DNA of 35,570 nt from Clostridiaceae bacterium (GTDB lineage Bacteria; Bacillota; Clostridia; Lachnospirales; Lachnospiraceae), in NCBI GenBank assembly GCA_009911065.1, contig QXWR01000047.1, positions 1 to 35,570 on the forward strand. Reading direction: 5' to 3'. Shown here one piece after another: positions 19,501 through 26,621 of this stretch. The stretch's first letter is position 1; the number at the start of each line of letters is the position of its first letter. Below the pieces are notes generated by a model. The model was not told where the DNA came from, did no database searches, and saw only the letters and a list, made by a program, of their open reading frames with translations. The position numbers and the translations under genes were made by a program.

Positions 19501-22500
19501 ATGTGACAGCGGATGAATACCTCTCCGGCAACGTGCGCCGGAAACTGCGGCAGGCACAGCGGGCGGTGGACAAAGACCCCGCCTTTTCTGTCAATGTGGA
19601 GGCACTGACCGCCGCCCAGCCCAAGGATTTGGACGCATCGGAAATCGAGGTGCGCCTGGGGGCTACCTGGATTGACAAAGACTATATCCAGCAATTCATG
19701 TACGAAACCTTCCACACCCCGTACTATCTGCAAGGAAAGATTGAGGTCAAGTATGTCCCCTACACCGCCGAGTGGCAGATCACCAGCAAAAACGCCGTTG
19801 GGTACGGCGATGTAGCCGCCAACACCACCTACGGAACCGACCGGGCCAACGCCTACAAGATTCTGGAGGACAGCTTAAACCTGCGGGATGTCCGCATCTA
19901 TGACACCGTTGAGGACGCCGAGGGGCGGGAGCGCCGGGTACTCAACGCCAAAGAAACCACCCTTGCCGCCCAGAAGCAGATGGCGATCCGGGAAGCCTTC
20001 CGGGACTGGATTTGGAAGGACCCACAGCGGCGGCAGACGCTGGTGCGCCAGTACAACGAGGAAATGAACAGCATCCGCCCCCGCGAGTATGACGGGCAGC
20101 ATATCCGGTTTGCGGGCATGAACCCGGAAATCACCCTGCGGGAACACCAGAAAAACGCCATCGCCCATGTGCTGTACGGCGGGAATACCCTGCTGGCCCA
20201 TGAGGTGGGCGCGGGCAAGACCTTTGAAATGGTAGCCGCCGCGATGGAATCCAAGCGGCTGGGCCTGTGCCAGAAATCCCTCTTTGTGGTGCCGAACCAC
20301 CTGACCGAGCAGTGGGCCTCCGAGTTTTTACGGCTCTACCCTTCCGCGAATATCCTTGTCACCACCAAAAAGGATTTTGAAAGCCACAACCGCAAGAAAT
20401 TCTGCGCCAGAATCGCCACCGGGGACTATGACGCGGTGATTATTGGACACAGCCAGTTTGAGCGTATTCCCATCAGCCGGGAACGGCAGGAGCGCCTGCT
20501 GCGGGAGCAGATCAACGAGATTACCGACGGGATTGCCGAGGTGGAGGCCAGCGGCGGGGAACGCTTTACTGTCAAGCAGCTGGAACGCACCAAAAAATCG
20601 TTGGAGGCAAGGCTGGAAAAATTGCAGGCCGAGGGCCGCAAGGACGATGTGATTACCTTTGAGCAGCTGGGCGTGGACCGGCTGTTTGTGGACGAGAGCC
20701 ACAATTATAAAAACCTCTTTTTATACACCAAAATGCGGAATGTGGCGGGGCTTTCCACCACAGACGCGCAGAAATCCTCCGATATGTTTGCCAAATGCCG
20801 CTACATGGACGAGATCACCGGCAGCCGGGGCGTTGTGTTCGCCACCGGAACGCCGGTCAGCAACAGTATGACCGAACTCTATACCATCCAACGCTACCTC
20901 CAGTATGAGCGGCTCCAGGAATTGAACATGACCCATTTCGACTGCTGGGCCAGCCGCTTCGGGGAAACGGTGACAGCCCTGGAACTGGCCCCGGAGGGGA
21001 CCGGCTACCGGGCGCGGACAAGGTTTTCCAAATTCTTTAACCTGCCGGAGCTGATGAACCTGTTCAAAGAGGTTGCGGACATCAAGACCGCCGACCAGCT
21101 GGACCTGCCCACCCCGGAGGTGGAATACCACAACATCGTGGCAAAGCCCACCGAACACCAGCAGGATATGGTGAAGGCCCTCTCCGAGCGCGCCGCCAAA
21201 GTCCATTCGGGGACTGTTGACCCATCAACCGACAATATGCTGAAAATCACCTCGGATGGCCGCAAGCTGGGGCTGGACCAGCGAATCATCAACCCCATGC
21301 TGCCGGACGAACCCGGCACAAAAGTCAATCAGTGCGTGGACAATATCCTGCAAATCTGGCGGGACGGACAGCCGGAAAAGCTGACCCAGCTGGTGTTTTG
21401 CGACATTTCCACACCCCAGGCGGCTGGCTCCAAAAAGGTGGCCAAGACGCTGGATAACCCGATGCTTCATGCGCTGGAACAAGCAATTCCAGAGCCGGAG
21501 AAACCGCTGGCCTTTACGGTCTATGAGGACATCCGGCAGAAACTCATCGCACAGGGTATGCCTGCCAGCCAGATCGCGTTTATCCATGAGGCCAATACCG
21601 AAGTCCGCAAAAAGGAGCTGTTCTCCAAAGTCCGCTCCGGCCAGGTGCGCGTCCTGTTAGGCTCCACCCAGAAGATGGGGGCCGGGACCAACGTGCAGGA
21701 TTTGCTGGTGGCCCTTCACGATCTGGACTGCCCCTGGAGGCCCGGAGATCTGGCCCAGCGAAAAGGGCGGATCGAGCGCCAGGGCAACCAGAACCCGCTG
21801 GTCCATGTTTACCGCTATGTGACCGAGGGGACCTTCGACGCATACCTCTGGCAGACGGTGGAGAACAAGCAGAAATTCATCTCCCAGATCATGACCTCAA
21901 AATCACCGGTCCGCAGCTGTGACGATGTGGACGAAACCGCCCTGTCCTTTGCGGAGATCAAGGCCCTGTGTGCCGGGGACCCCCGCATCAAGGAGCGTAT
22001 GGACCTGGATGTGGAGGTATCCCGCTTAAAGCTGATGAAGGCCGACCACCAGAGCAAGCAGTACCGGCTGGAAGATCAGCTGTTAAAGCACTTCCCGGAG
22101 GAGATTGAAAAACACAAAGGCTTTATCCAGGGCCTGGAAACAGATATGGAAACCCTGGCGGCACACCCACACCCAACAGACGGATTTACCGGCATGGAAG
22201 TCCGGGGCGATACGCTCACCGACAAAGAGAACGCCGGAGCCGCCCTTTTGGACGCCTGCAAGGAGGTTAAAGGCTCCGAGCCGGTGCAGGTCGGCAGCTA
22301 CCGGGGATTTGCTATGTTTGTAACCTTTGACGCTTTCCAGAAGGAATATATGCTCCAACTGAAAGGCAAGATGACCCACCGTACCGCCCTGGGCGCGGAC
22401 CCGCGCGGCAACCTGACCCGGATTGACAACGCCCTTTCCCAGATGCCCCAGCGGTTGGAAAGCGTCAAAGTCCAGCTGGATAACCTTTACCAGCAGCAGG

Positions 22501-22736
22501 CCGCCGCAAAGGAGGAAGTGGGCAAAGCCTTCCCCTATGAGGAGGAATTGCGGGTCAAGAACGCCCGTCTGGTGGAGCTGGATATGGAGCTGAACATGGA
22601 CAGCAAGGGCCAGTCCCGTCCAGAAGCGGCGATTGCCAAGCGCGAAAGGCCCTCGGTGCTGGAAGAGCTGAAACGCCCCATCCCGCCCCGCAGCATGGAA
22701 AAGAAACCCAGACAACAGGAACAGGAGGCAAGATAA
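13533..22736 (+). CDS. Giant ArdC-like / N6-adenine methylase / SNF2-type helicase protein
   Basis: A 3067-residue protein. Residues 1-250 are ArdC-N-like. A low-complexity linker (about 258-377) is overlapped by tnpV. Three repeated modules sit near residues 408, 634 and 862, two ending in W-x2-V...R-(Y/F)-(L/F)-T-EAER-type sequences. A DNA methylase domain follows, with motif I EPSCGVGNFFG at about 1547 and the NPPF-type motif as NVPFGQY at 1611. The helicase has Walker A GAGKT near 2226, DESH at 2387-2390, ATGTP and a C-terminal GRIERQGNQ arginine-finger motif near 2745. It probably modifies and remodels ICE DNA on entry, protecting against restriction. ATG 13533 is chosen for AAAGGAGGG at 13516-13524; the frame is open upstream. 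Confidence 0.92.
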   Translation: MATKAQMYAQMADHAAVQLTSSWNEWMRFLDTASRLYKYPFHDQLMIYAQRPDATACAEYDLWNDKMGRYVRRGSKGIALVDDSGDRTRLRYVFDISDTGTRPHSRTPWLWKMEERHIDSISAMLENRYGVGGDDLGGQLTEIARRLAGEYWADNGRDFLYIVDDSFLEEYDELNIEVQFKAAATVSIAYSLMSRCGLAPEQYFTHEDFMPVFDFNTPATVGALGTAVSQINQQVLRQIGVTILNAEREANKERSQQNEQHLNLHSERGLSDSQPATDRTARNAPGQVRQDAENLLEGTPAHPLQPSADEREAVPAPVGDRPDREQPIGAADAGTGAGGGRDRGTESPRHDAVGGPDEQLQGPGGGDSAGGTYQQLTLNLFLSETEQIQNIDEAENVKASSAFSFAQKDIDHVLRLGGNTDRLRERVTAEFEKQKPIPEIAAALQSLYHGGNGFTTDAGRITVWYGEDGIHLSHGKSARYDKSAQVISWEGAAERIGELLESGQFASNVELAEAEGYERLQLAEKFWNLCHDLSDRAKESGYLPSLVQNRGGGFPEETKRLAEQLKSPEFHQTVAKEYAAFWLAYQQDRSLLRFQYHNPKQIWENMKDLSLPRKAFSSEMAEVPAVKQFITEDEIGAALSGGSSFAGGKGRIYAFFQQPHTDKEKTAFLRQEYGTGGRSHALSGATHSGEDHDGKGLRYQKNGCDDVRLTWDKVVKLVAGLIQKDRYLTEAEREQYEKIQAEKELAEAGIVESQSQPAPVHETETEPPQPALEELLEQYKPVVTAAIMEDTAYRNACGHTDHENAVIEGNAAVRRAVLGSGNMQLLKQYSDVPEFRHRLHQEVIAETYPKLHELLRPLSQDDIDEALCAWNGDMDSKRAVVRYMKEHGREKDTAAWLSREYGGPEHTNLFIVRAGSPEEMELPWPKVQRRIAQLIKEDRFFTEAERDNLDDIDPIAIRENLAQRGIVNGQVTEPEKLDNAPFIQQVMADVEQIAADEAEPRFSVVMTSDAFPDPEDAFAVWDNQTNDYYTASDGTVRTFSREEDAEQFLTGLEPQEVNADRQEEPKKGGFAYGGFHFEPVGVLGEDSDFNTVVRHTISNNALGMSVYANAGRPYSHAAFYAAAGGIKADVFRCLENGKLYLPGSNELFEYTGAFKPYQEQAKEPVQETPATETASIVEERRDPLASAYGVGDFVFLGDTEYHITDLQQGYVQLNDPALAYPIYRTESKEQFERAIRQDPRNSAITDYLPADLDQFSPDLREVLTGDGGLLDTAAKEDIAALLRSGAGNPAVAQHLSQRFSGTVETMQLETGDTADYRASANGMEVEILREDETVLAAMYESWEPLAAALRALYQQELDGFSHEPAQPSKLPAEEQPDFGNPPAPEPEPQITITPVTRYPGEQNHLPYDIEIHTLRFDEPEPTPPQPTAGNFRITDIHLGVGGPKAKFRANMDAISLLKELEFENRQATPEEQEILSRYVGWGGLADAFDENKPAWAKEFAELYATLSPEEYEAARGTTLNAHYTSPTVIQAIYEAVGKMGFQTGNILEPSCGVGNFFGMLPEEMQGSKLYGVELDSITGRIAKQLYPKADITIAGFETTDRRDFYDLAVGNVPFGQYSVNDRAYNKLNFNIHNYFFAKSLDQVRPGGVVAFVTSRYTMDSKDSTVRRYLAQRAELLGAIRLPNNAFKANAGTEVVSDIIFLQKRDRPIDIAPDWTQTGQTEEDFTINRYFLDHPEMVLGRTASESTQYGKQDYTVTPIEGLELSDQLHDAIKYIRGTYQEAELPELGEGEEIDTSIPADPDVKNYSYTVVDGAVYYRENSRMVRPDLNATAEARIKGLVELRDCVQKLIGQQMDSFVSDAAIRETQAELNRLYDAFSAKYGLINDRGNRLAFADDSSYYLLCALEVIDDDGQLKQKADMFTKRTIKPHQAVTSVDTASEALAVSIAEKAEVDMAYMAELSGKTQEELAQELRGVIFRLPEPLAEGESPRYVTADEYLSGNVRRKLRQAQRAVDKDPAFSVNVEALTAAQPKDLDASEIEVRLGATWIDKDYIQQFMYETFHTPYYLQGKIEVKYVPYTAEWQITSKNAVGYGDVAANTTYGTDRANAYKILEDSLNLRDVRIYDTVEDAEGRERRVLNAKETTLAAQKQMAIREAFRDWIWKDPQRRQTLVRQYNEEMNSIRPREYDGQHIRFAGMNPEITLREHQKNAIAHVLYGGNTLLAHEVGAGKTFEMVAAAMESKRLGLCQKSLFVVPNHLTEQWASEFLRLYPSANILVTTKKDFESHNRKKFCARIATGDYDAVIIGHSQFERIPISRERQERLLREQINEITDGIAEVEASGGERFTVKQLERTKKSLEARLEKLQAEGRKDDVITFEQLGVDRLFVDESHNYKNLFLYTKMRNVAGLSTTDAQKSSDMFAKCRYMDEITGSRGVVFATGTPVSNSMTELYTIQRYLQYERLQELNMTHFDCWASRFGETVTALELAPEGTGYRARTRFSKFFNLPELMNLFKEVADIKTADQLDLPTPEVEYHNIVAKPTEHQQDMVKALSERAAKVHSGTVDPSTDNMLKITSDGRKLGLDQRIINPMLPDEPGTKVNQCVDNILQIWRDGQPEKLTQLVFCDISTPQAAGSKKVAKTLDNPMLHALEQAIPEPEKPLAFTVYEDIRQKLIAQGMPASQIAFIHEANTEVRKKELFSKVRSGQVRVLLGSTQKMGAGTNVQDLLVALHDLDCPWRPGDLAQRKGRIERQGNQNPLVHVYRYVTEGTFDAYLWQTVENKQKFISQIMTSKSPVRSCDDVDETALSFAEIKALCAGDPRIKERMDLDVEVSRLKLMKADHQSKQYRLEDQLLKHFPEEIEKHKGFIQGLETDMETLAAHPHPTDGFTGMEVRGDTLTDKENAGAALLDACKEVKGSEPVQVGSYRGFAMFVTFDAFQKEYMLQLKGKMTHRTALGADPRGNLTRIDNALSQMPQRLESVKVQLDNLYQQQAAAKEEVGKAFPYEEELRVKNARLVELDMELNMDSKGQSRPEAAIAKRERPSVLEELKRPIPPRSMEKKPRQQEQEAR
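14305..14661 (+). CDS. tnpV: TnpV family protein, nested inside the methylase-helicase gene
   Basis: A 118-residue protein (MNNTLTYIQNGDYLIPNLQL..., with GKYGRMRKTYLKEHRPILYN and MMQWVGLMNS) that fits the TnpV family of transposon-encoded proteins of unknown function. It lies entirely inside the giant gene in the +1 frame relative to it, over the linker at residues 258-376. AAGGAG at 14291-14296 gives an 8-nt spacer to ATG 14305. The host frame here encodes a Gly/Pro/Asp/Arg-rich, poorly structured linker, as expected if TnpV is the constrained frame. Family membership is from memory of the consensus. Confidence 0.85.
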   Translation: MNNTLTYIQNGDYLIPNLQLTEQPETPLGKYGRMRKTYLKEHRPILYNRLLMSEKLYPHLLEIDRTANSRLEQLMPELAQAAGVTEELKARDMMQWVGLMNSCKAQAEEILLAELINS

Positions 22737-22737
22737 T

Positions 22738-23544
22738 ATGAACAGCAATGAAAAGAATACGGCCCTTTATGAGAAGATGGCCGCTGAACAGGATACCTTC
22801 CGGGATTGGCTGAAAAGCCAGTCCCCAGAGGAGGTCCTGAACCACGCCTATGAGTACACCATCCGGGAGGACATTGTGATGGCGATGGAGGTATTGGAGC
22901 TGACAGACGCCCAGGCCCAGGCGCTGCTGGATTCCCCTTCGCCGCTGGCTGATGTGTACCGCCATTTTGAAAAGCTGGAAACCGGCTATATGGATGTGAT
23001 CCGGGAAAGCATTGAGGAACGGGCGAATGAGATGCACAGGGCAAAAGAGGAACAGAGAGCCGCCCCGGTTTATCCCCACTCCGCCGCCTATGCGTCCGAG
23101 CATGGGGAGATGGCACAGTACCGCGCCTCCCTGCAAGCCAGTCTTGCCTGCAAAGAAGCCATTGAGCAGGCCATTAACGCCCACTATGGGGATAACCGTC
23201 TGAATACCGAGGCCGCTGTCAAAGAAGTGCTGGAACAGTTCGGGCCGGAGCGTGTGCAGGTTATCCTTGCCAATACGGTGCTGAAAAAGGAGCATGACGG
23301 GCGTATCTCCCGCGACAACAAAGCCTGGGCGAAAACAATCCCCATGCCGGAGGATGGCGGCGATCCCCGCCACAGTTATGCCCTGGTGGTGGATAAGGTC
23401 AACCCCGGCCTGACCGATCTGTTTGTGAAGCAGGCGCGGAAAGCCCTTCAAACCCCGGAGAAAGGCTCCGTTCTGGAAAAACTCAAGCAGGAGCCGCCGG
23501 AACGCAAACCCTCCGCCCCTAAGAAACGGGAACCGGAACGATGA
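22738..23544 (+). CDS. DUF3848/DUF3849 domain protein
   Basis: A 268-residue protein. The N-terminal 60-70 residues (LYEKMAAEQDTFRDWLKSQ, EEVLNHAYEYTIREDI) match DUF3848. The central part (VYPHSAAYASEHGEMAQYR, KEHDGRISRDNKAWAKT) matches DUF3849. The C-terminus is a basic tail. These are ICE accessory proteins of unknown biochemical role. ACAGGAGG upstream supports ATG 22738, 1 bp after the methylase-helicase stop, and the end overlaps mobC by 4 bp (ATGA). Confidence 0.83.
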   Translation: MNSNEKNTALYEKMAAEQDTFRDWLKSQSPEEVLNHAYEYTIREDIVMAMEVLELTDAQAQALLDSPSPLADVYRHFEKLETGYMDVIRESIEERANEMHRAKEEQRAAPVYPHSAAYASEHGEMAQYRASLQASLACKEAIEQAINAHYGDNRLNTEAAVKEVLEQFGPERVQVILANTVLKKEHDGRISRDNKAWAKTIPMPEDGGDPRHSYALVVDKVNPGLTDLFVKQARKALQTPEKGSVLEKLKQEPPERKPSAPKKREPER

Positions 23545-23885
23545 GCGCGGCAAAGCGGAAACGGGAGGTACAGGTGAATTTCCGGGTTTCCCCGGAGGAG
23601 CTGGCTCTGATCGAGCAGAAAATGTCCCAGCTTGGAACCGTCAACCGGGAAGCCTATCTGCGGAAAATGGCCCTGGACGGTTATGTGGTAAAGCTGGATT
23701 TGCCGGAGCTGAAGGAGCTGGTGTCCCTCCTGCGCCGGAGCAGCAACAACCTGAACCAGCTGACCCGTAAAGTGCATGAAACAGGGCGGGTTTATGACGC
23801 TGACCTGGAGGATATATCCCAGCGGCAAGAACAGCTTTGGGACGGTGTGCAGAAGATACTGACCCAGCTTTCCAAACTCTCCTGA
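23541..23885 (+). CDS. mobC: MobC-like relaxosome accessory protein
   Basis: A 114-residue protein with a ribbon-helix-helix-like start (KREVQVNFRVSPEELALIEQKM) followed by the MobC helical region (LLRRSSNNLNQLTRKVHETG). MobC proteins bind near oriT and help the relaxase expose the nick site. It overlaps the DUF3849 gene by ATGA. In relatives the relaxase gene follows almost directly; here it begins 6.8 kb further on, behind the cargo block, and a terminator follows mobC. Confidence 0.88.
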   Translation: MSAAKRKREVQVNFRVSPEELALIEQKMSQLGTVNREAYLRKMALDGYVVKLDLPELKELVSLLRRSSNNLNQLTRKVHETGRVYDADLEDISQRQEQLWDGVQKILTQLSKLS

Positions 23886-23905
23886 CCGGACAATCTGCCC
23901 CATCT

Positions 23906-23958
23906 GCGGAGGGAGGAACGGCGTTCTTCGCCGCGCCTTCCTCCGCTTTTTCCTTTTT
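23906..23958 (+). terminator. Intrinsic terminator after mobC
   Basis: GCGGAGGGAGG..CGGCG (23906-23923) pairs with CGCCG..CCTTCCTCCGC (23929-23946), with one wobble and two mismatches, followed by TTTTTCCTTTTT. It closes the long ICE operon and abuts the -35 of the abiE promoter. Confidence 0.8.
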
Positions 23959-24006
23959 GACGCTATTTACTTTCGTGCTACAATCGTGTATAATGGTAGC
24001 ACGAAA
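23957..24006 (+). promoter_or_regulatory. abiE promoter with 12-bp inverted-repeat operator
   Basis: Two overlapping promoter readings are possible: TTGACG (23957-23962) with TACAAT (23979-23984), 16-bp spacer; or TATAAT at 23989-23994 with TTTACT 17 bp upstream. A perfect inverted repeat, CTTTCGTGCTAC (23970-23981) and GTAGCACGAAAG (23996-24007), flanks the -10 region. AbiEi antitoxins are known to repress their own promoter by binding inverted repeats, so this is the likely operator. Confidence 0.75.
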
Positions 24007-24018
24007 GGAAGTGAGAGC

Positions 24019-24612
24019 ATGACACAGTTTGAACAGCTGGACACGATTTTAGAGGGACAGCGCGGTATGCTCCAAACGTCGGAGGCGGTGAAACGGGGGA
24101 TTCCAAAATCCGTTTTTTACAACTATGTGAAGGAAAAAGAATTGGAACAGGCGGCACATGGGGTTTATGTATCGCCGGATGCCTGGGTCGATGGGATGTA
24201 CCTGCTCCATTTACGATGCAGCCAGGGGATTTTTTCCCATGAAACGGCGCTGTTTTTCCATGATCTGACCGACCGGGAGCCTTCCCCCTATTCTATTACC
24301 GTCAAACGGGGATACAGCACGACCAGATTGAAAGCGGACGGGGTTTTAGTCTACACCATAAAACCGGAACTGCATGGCATCGGAAAGAGTACGGCACAAA
24401 CCCCTTTCGGGCATACGGTTCCGGCTTATGATATGGAGCGAACCATCTGCGACCTGCTTCGCTGCCGGAGCAGTATGGAGATGCAGATATTTCAAGGGGC
24501 GCTCAAAATGTATGCCCGCAGGAAAGAGAAAAACCTGCGGAGGCTGATGCAGTACGCCGGGATGTTCCGGGTTGAAAAAATTTTACGGCAGTATTTGGAG
24601 GTGCTATTATGA
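24019..24612 (+). CDS. abiEi: AbiEi antitoxin (type IV toxin-antitoxin, AbiE system)
   Basis: A 197-residue protein with an N-terminal winged helix (MLQTSEAVKRGIPKSVFYNY, then a HGVYVSP wing) and the AbiEi antitoxin domain (SHETALFFHDLTDREPS; AYDMERTICDLLRCR). It represses its own operon and counteracts AbiEii without direct binding in characterised systems. ATG 24019 is chosen because GGAAGTGAG precedes it and it lies just beyond the operator; an in-frame start upstream would lie within the promoter. The stop overlaps the toxin start by ATGA. Confidence 0.9.
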   Translation: MTQFEQLDTILEGQRGMLQTSEAVKRGIPKSVFYNYVKEKELEQAAHGVYVSPDAWVDGMYLLHLRCSQGIFSHETALFFHDLTDREPSPYSITVKRGYSTTRLKADGVLVYTIKPELHGIGKSTAQTPFGHTVPAYDMERTICDLLRCRSSMEMQIFQGALKMYARRKEKNLRRLMQYAGMFRVEKILRQYLEVLL

Positions 24613-25463
24613 TAAAGACAGCAAGACAGCTGAAAGATTTGATCCGCAATCTCGCAAGGGAGAAATTGGCGGACGCACAGATTTTGATGCGGAACTATAT
24701 GATGGAGCGTTTTCTGGAACGCATTTCCCTTTCTGAGTATCGGGATAACTTTATTTTGAAAGGCGGGATGCTGGTTGCCGCAATGGTAGGGTTGGATGCC
24801 CGGTCTACAATGGATTTAGACGCAACCGTCAGAGGAGCCAGCGTGAATGTGGAGGACATTGAAAATCTGATGTCCTCCATCATAGCAGTCCCCATTGAGG
24901 ACGGAGTGGAGTTCCAGGTGAAAAGCATTTCGGAAATCATGGACGAGGCCGAGTATCCGGGGATTCGGGTCAGCATGGCCACTGTTTTTGACGGAGTGGT
25001 GACGCCGCTGAAAATTGATATTTCTACCGGGGATGTGATTACGCCAAGGGCAGTCCGGTACAGCTTCCGGCTTATGCTGGAGGAACGCTCCATTGATATT
25101 TGGGCGTACAATCTGGAAACCGTACTTGCGGAAAAGCTGGAAACAATGATTGCCCGGACCATAACAAACACCCGTATGAGGGATTTTTATGACCTCTACA
25201 TTCTGGAACGGCTTCATGGAAGATCGCTGGATTCCGATATTCTCCGCCACGCGCTCCTTGCTACTGCCCGCAAGCGCGGAACCGAGGGGCATTTGAAAGA
25301 AGCGAAGGAAGTGTTTTCCGAAGTAGAAAACAGCCATGCGATGCAGGCGCTTTGGTCCGCTTACCGCAGGAAATTTTCCTATGCGGCTGATCTGGAATGG
25401 AACACCGTTATGGGGGCGGTCCACCGTTTGTATGCTCTGACAGAGGACAGTGAATCGGAATGA
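24609..25463 (+). CDS. abiEii: AbiEii nucleotidyltransferase toxin
   Basis: A 284-residue DNA polymerase beta-type nucleotidyltransferase. The signature is KGGMLVAAMVGLDARSTMDL, with GG at residues 52-53 and the metal-binding Asp69 and Asp71 in TMDLDATV; KIDISTGD and AEKLETMIAR further along also fit the family. AbiEii toxins cause reversible growth arrest and abort phage infection in characterised members. It is translationally coupled to abiEi by the ATGA overlap. Its stop overlaps a short open frame that looks like a third, truncated gene. Confidence 0.92.
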   Translation: MIKTARQLKDLIRNLAREKLADAQILMRNYMMERFLERISLSEYRDNFILKGGMLVAAMVGLDARSTMDLDATVRGASVNVEDIENLMSSIIAVPIEDGVEFQVKSISEIMDEAEYPGIRVSMATVFDGVVTPLKIDISTGDVITPRAVRYSFRLMLEERSIDIWAYNLETVLAEKLETMIARTITNTRMRDFYDLYILERLHGRSLDSDILRHALLATARKRGTEGHLKEAKEVFSEVENSHAMQALWSAYRRKFSYAADLEWNTVMGAVHRLYALTEDSESE

Positions 25464-25552
25464 AAAAGCGCGGGCATTACTGCAAAATCTGCGGCGAGTG
25501 TAAATCAAATGAAAAGTTTTCGGGTAAAATATCTGAAACAATAATGAGGTAA
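25460..25552 (+). pseudogene. Truncated small Cys-motif gene after abiEii
   Basis: ATG 25460 overlaps the abiEii stop and opens a 30-codon frame, MKKRGHYCKICGECKSNEKF and onward, ending at TAA 25550-25552. Cys8, Cys11 and Cys14 look like the first half of a zinc finger with no second half. The overlap and the codon content suggest the 5' end of a once longer gene whose 3' part was lost; the change occurs just before a direct-repeat segment. No function can be assigned. Confidence 0.45.
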
Positions 25553-25600
25553 GTTAATGAGGGATGTTAGTGGGGTAAGTTAATGGGGGATGTTCCCCAT
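25548..25600 (+). repeat. Tandem 21-bp direct repeat and hairpin in the gap between abiEii and the nuclease gene
   Basis: GGTAAGTTAATGAGGGATGTT (25548-25568) recurs at 25574-25594 with one change (20 of 21 bases). The second copy runs into the hairpin ATGGGG-GATGTT-CCCCAT (25583-25600). A further small hairpin, CAGAC-ACC-GTCTG, lies at 25638-25650. Otherwise 25464-25745 holds nothing recognisable; it may be the scar of an insertion or deletion. Confidence 0.55.
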
Positions 25601-25745
25601 CAGTTATGAGGGCGTTCTATCCGGTTTATGAAAATGCCAGACACCGTCTGTTAAATTGTCATAGTCCCATTACTGCGGGCTTTTGACGATCTCCAATGAG
25701 AACAAGCGCAGCTTTTATGAAAAAGACAGCAAGATATTTGGGGCA

Positions 25746-25790
25746 TTTGTTTTTTGGTGGTTTCGTGGTATAATCGTCCATAGGCAAGGA
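25746..25790 (+). promoter_or_regulatory. Promoter and ribosome site of the split YhcG-like gene
   Basis: TTTGTT (25746-25751) is followed after 17 bp by a consensus TATAAT (25769-25774). AAGGAGG ends about 10 nt before the TTG start at 25801. Confidence 0.65.
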
Positions 25791-25800
25791 GGGAGCAAAA

Positions 25801-26547
25801 TTGAATCACGATTTGCAGATTAACCAAAATGCGGCACAGACCTATCATTCTATCCGCAATTCGATTGTTTCCGCGCAGCACCGTTTAAGCGCGGCGGTAA
25901 ATTCCACTATGGTAATCACCTATTGGGAAATAGGCGAACAAATTTATAAAGCGTGTGGGGAAAATGACCGGGCCGAGTATGGAAAGAAGCTGCTGCAATA
26001 TTTGTCTGAACAGCTGACTGCTGAATTTGGAAAGGGTTTTAGTGTTCAGGGATTACGCAATATGCGGCAATTTTACTGCACCTTTCCAATTCGCTCCACA
26101 CTGTGGAGCGAATTGAGCTGGTCCCACTACCGGCTTTTGATGCGTGTGCCAGACGAGCAGGCAAGGACTTTCTATGCGGAAGAATGTGTAAAATCTGCGT
26201 GGAGTGTCCGGCAACTGGAACGGCAGATCAACACCATGTACTACCAACGCATTTTAGCGAGTCAGGATAAATCACTTGTAGCAAAAGAAATCCAGTCTAC
26301 CGAGCCAAAACCGGAATATGAAAAAATTATCAAGGACCCCTATGTGATGGAGTTTTTGCAGATTCAGCCGGACACCCATGTGTATGAGGGCGAATTGGAG
26401 CAAGCCCTGATCGACCACCTTCAGCACTTTCTTTTAGAGCTTGGACGCGGTTTTTCATTTGTGGCGCGCCAAAAGCGGTTTACACTGGATGGACAGGACT
26501 TTTTCATCGATTATTCCGATTCTCTGATTATTCCGATTTTAACATAG
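25801..26547 (+). pseudogene. YhcG/DUF1016 PDDEXK nuclease, 5' fragment, interrupted
   Basis: Codons from TTG 25801 to base 26510 encode the N-terminal domain and the beginning of the nuclease core of a YhcG-type protein (ITYWEIGEQIYKA; FSVQGLRNMRQFY; LWSELSWSHYRLLMRV; RQKRFTLDGQDFFID). From 26511 the reading frame runs into inserted DNA and stops at 26547 after 12 foreign codons. The missing 3' part lies intact at 30051-30360: joining 26510 to 30051 gives a continuous 339-residue protein, the usual length. The break falls inside the PD-(D/E)xK active site, between FFID and VLIDLK, so the fragment should be inactive. Confidence 0.9.
26505..26510 (+). repeat. Target-site duplication CATCGA, left copy
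   Basis: CATCGA directly precedes the element and is repeated at 30045-30050. In the uninterrupted gene only one copy is needed to keep the frame. Confidence 0.85.
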
Positions 26548-26614
26548 ACCGCCTAAGAAATCTATATGCAGTCTACATGAATTAGGCTGTCTATGTTATT
26601 TTATCGGAATAATC
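26511..26614. repeat. Left end of the RIT-like element: repeated recombinase-site motifs and inverted repeat
   Basis: The terminal motif TTATTCCGATT occurs at 26511-26521 and again at 26528-26538, and in inverted orientation at 26603-26613 (ATCGGAATAAT). Between these, TAACATAGACCGCCTAA (26540-26556) faces TTAGGCTGTCTATGTTA (26582-26598), a 17-bp inverted repeat with one mismatch and a 25-nt loop. The first 38 bp are mirrored at the right end (29981-30018, reverse complement) with a single mismatch. Confidence 0.8.
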
Positions 26615-26621
26615 TTTTTGA

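Noticed and set aside
23986..24018. Upstream start for AbiEi
   Set aside because: It would begin inside the promoter and operator; ATG 24019 has a proper ribosome site.
26511..26547. Final 12 codons of the YhcG 5' fragment as native sequence
   Set aside because: They are translated element end (two copies of the terminal repeat), not part of the family; the true continuation is at 30051.
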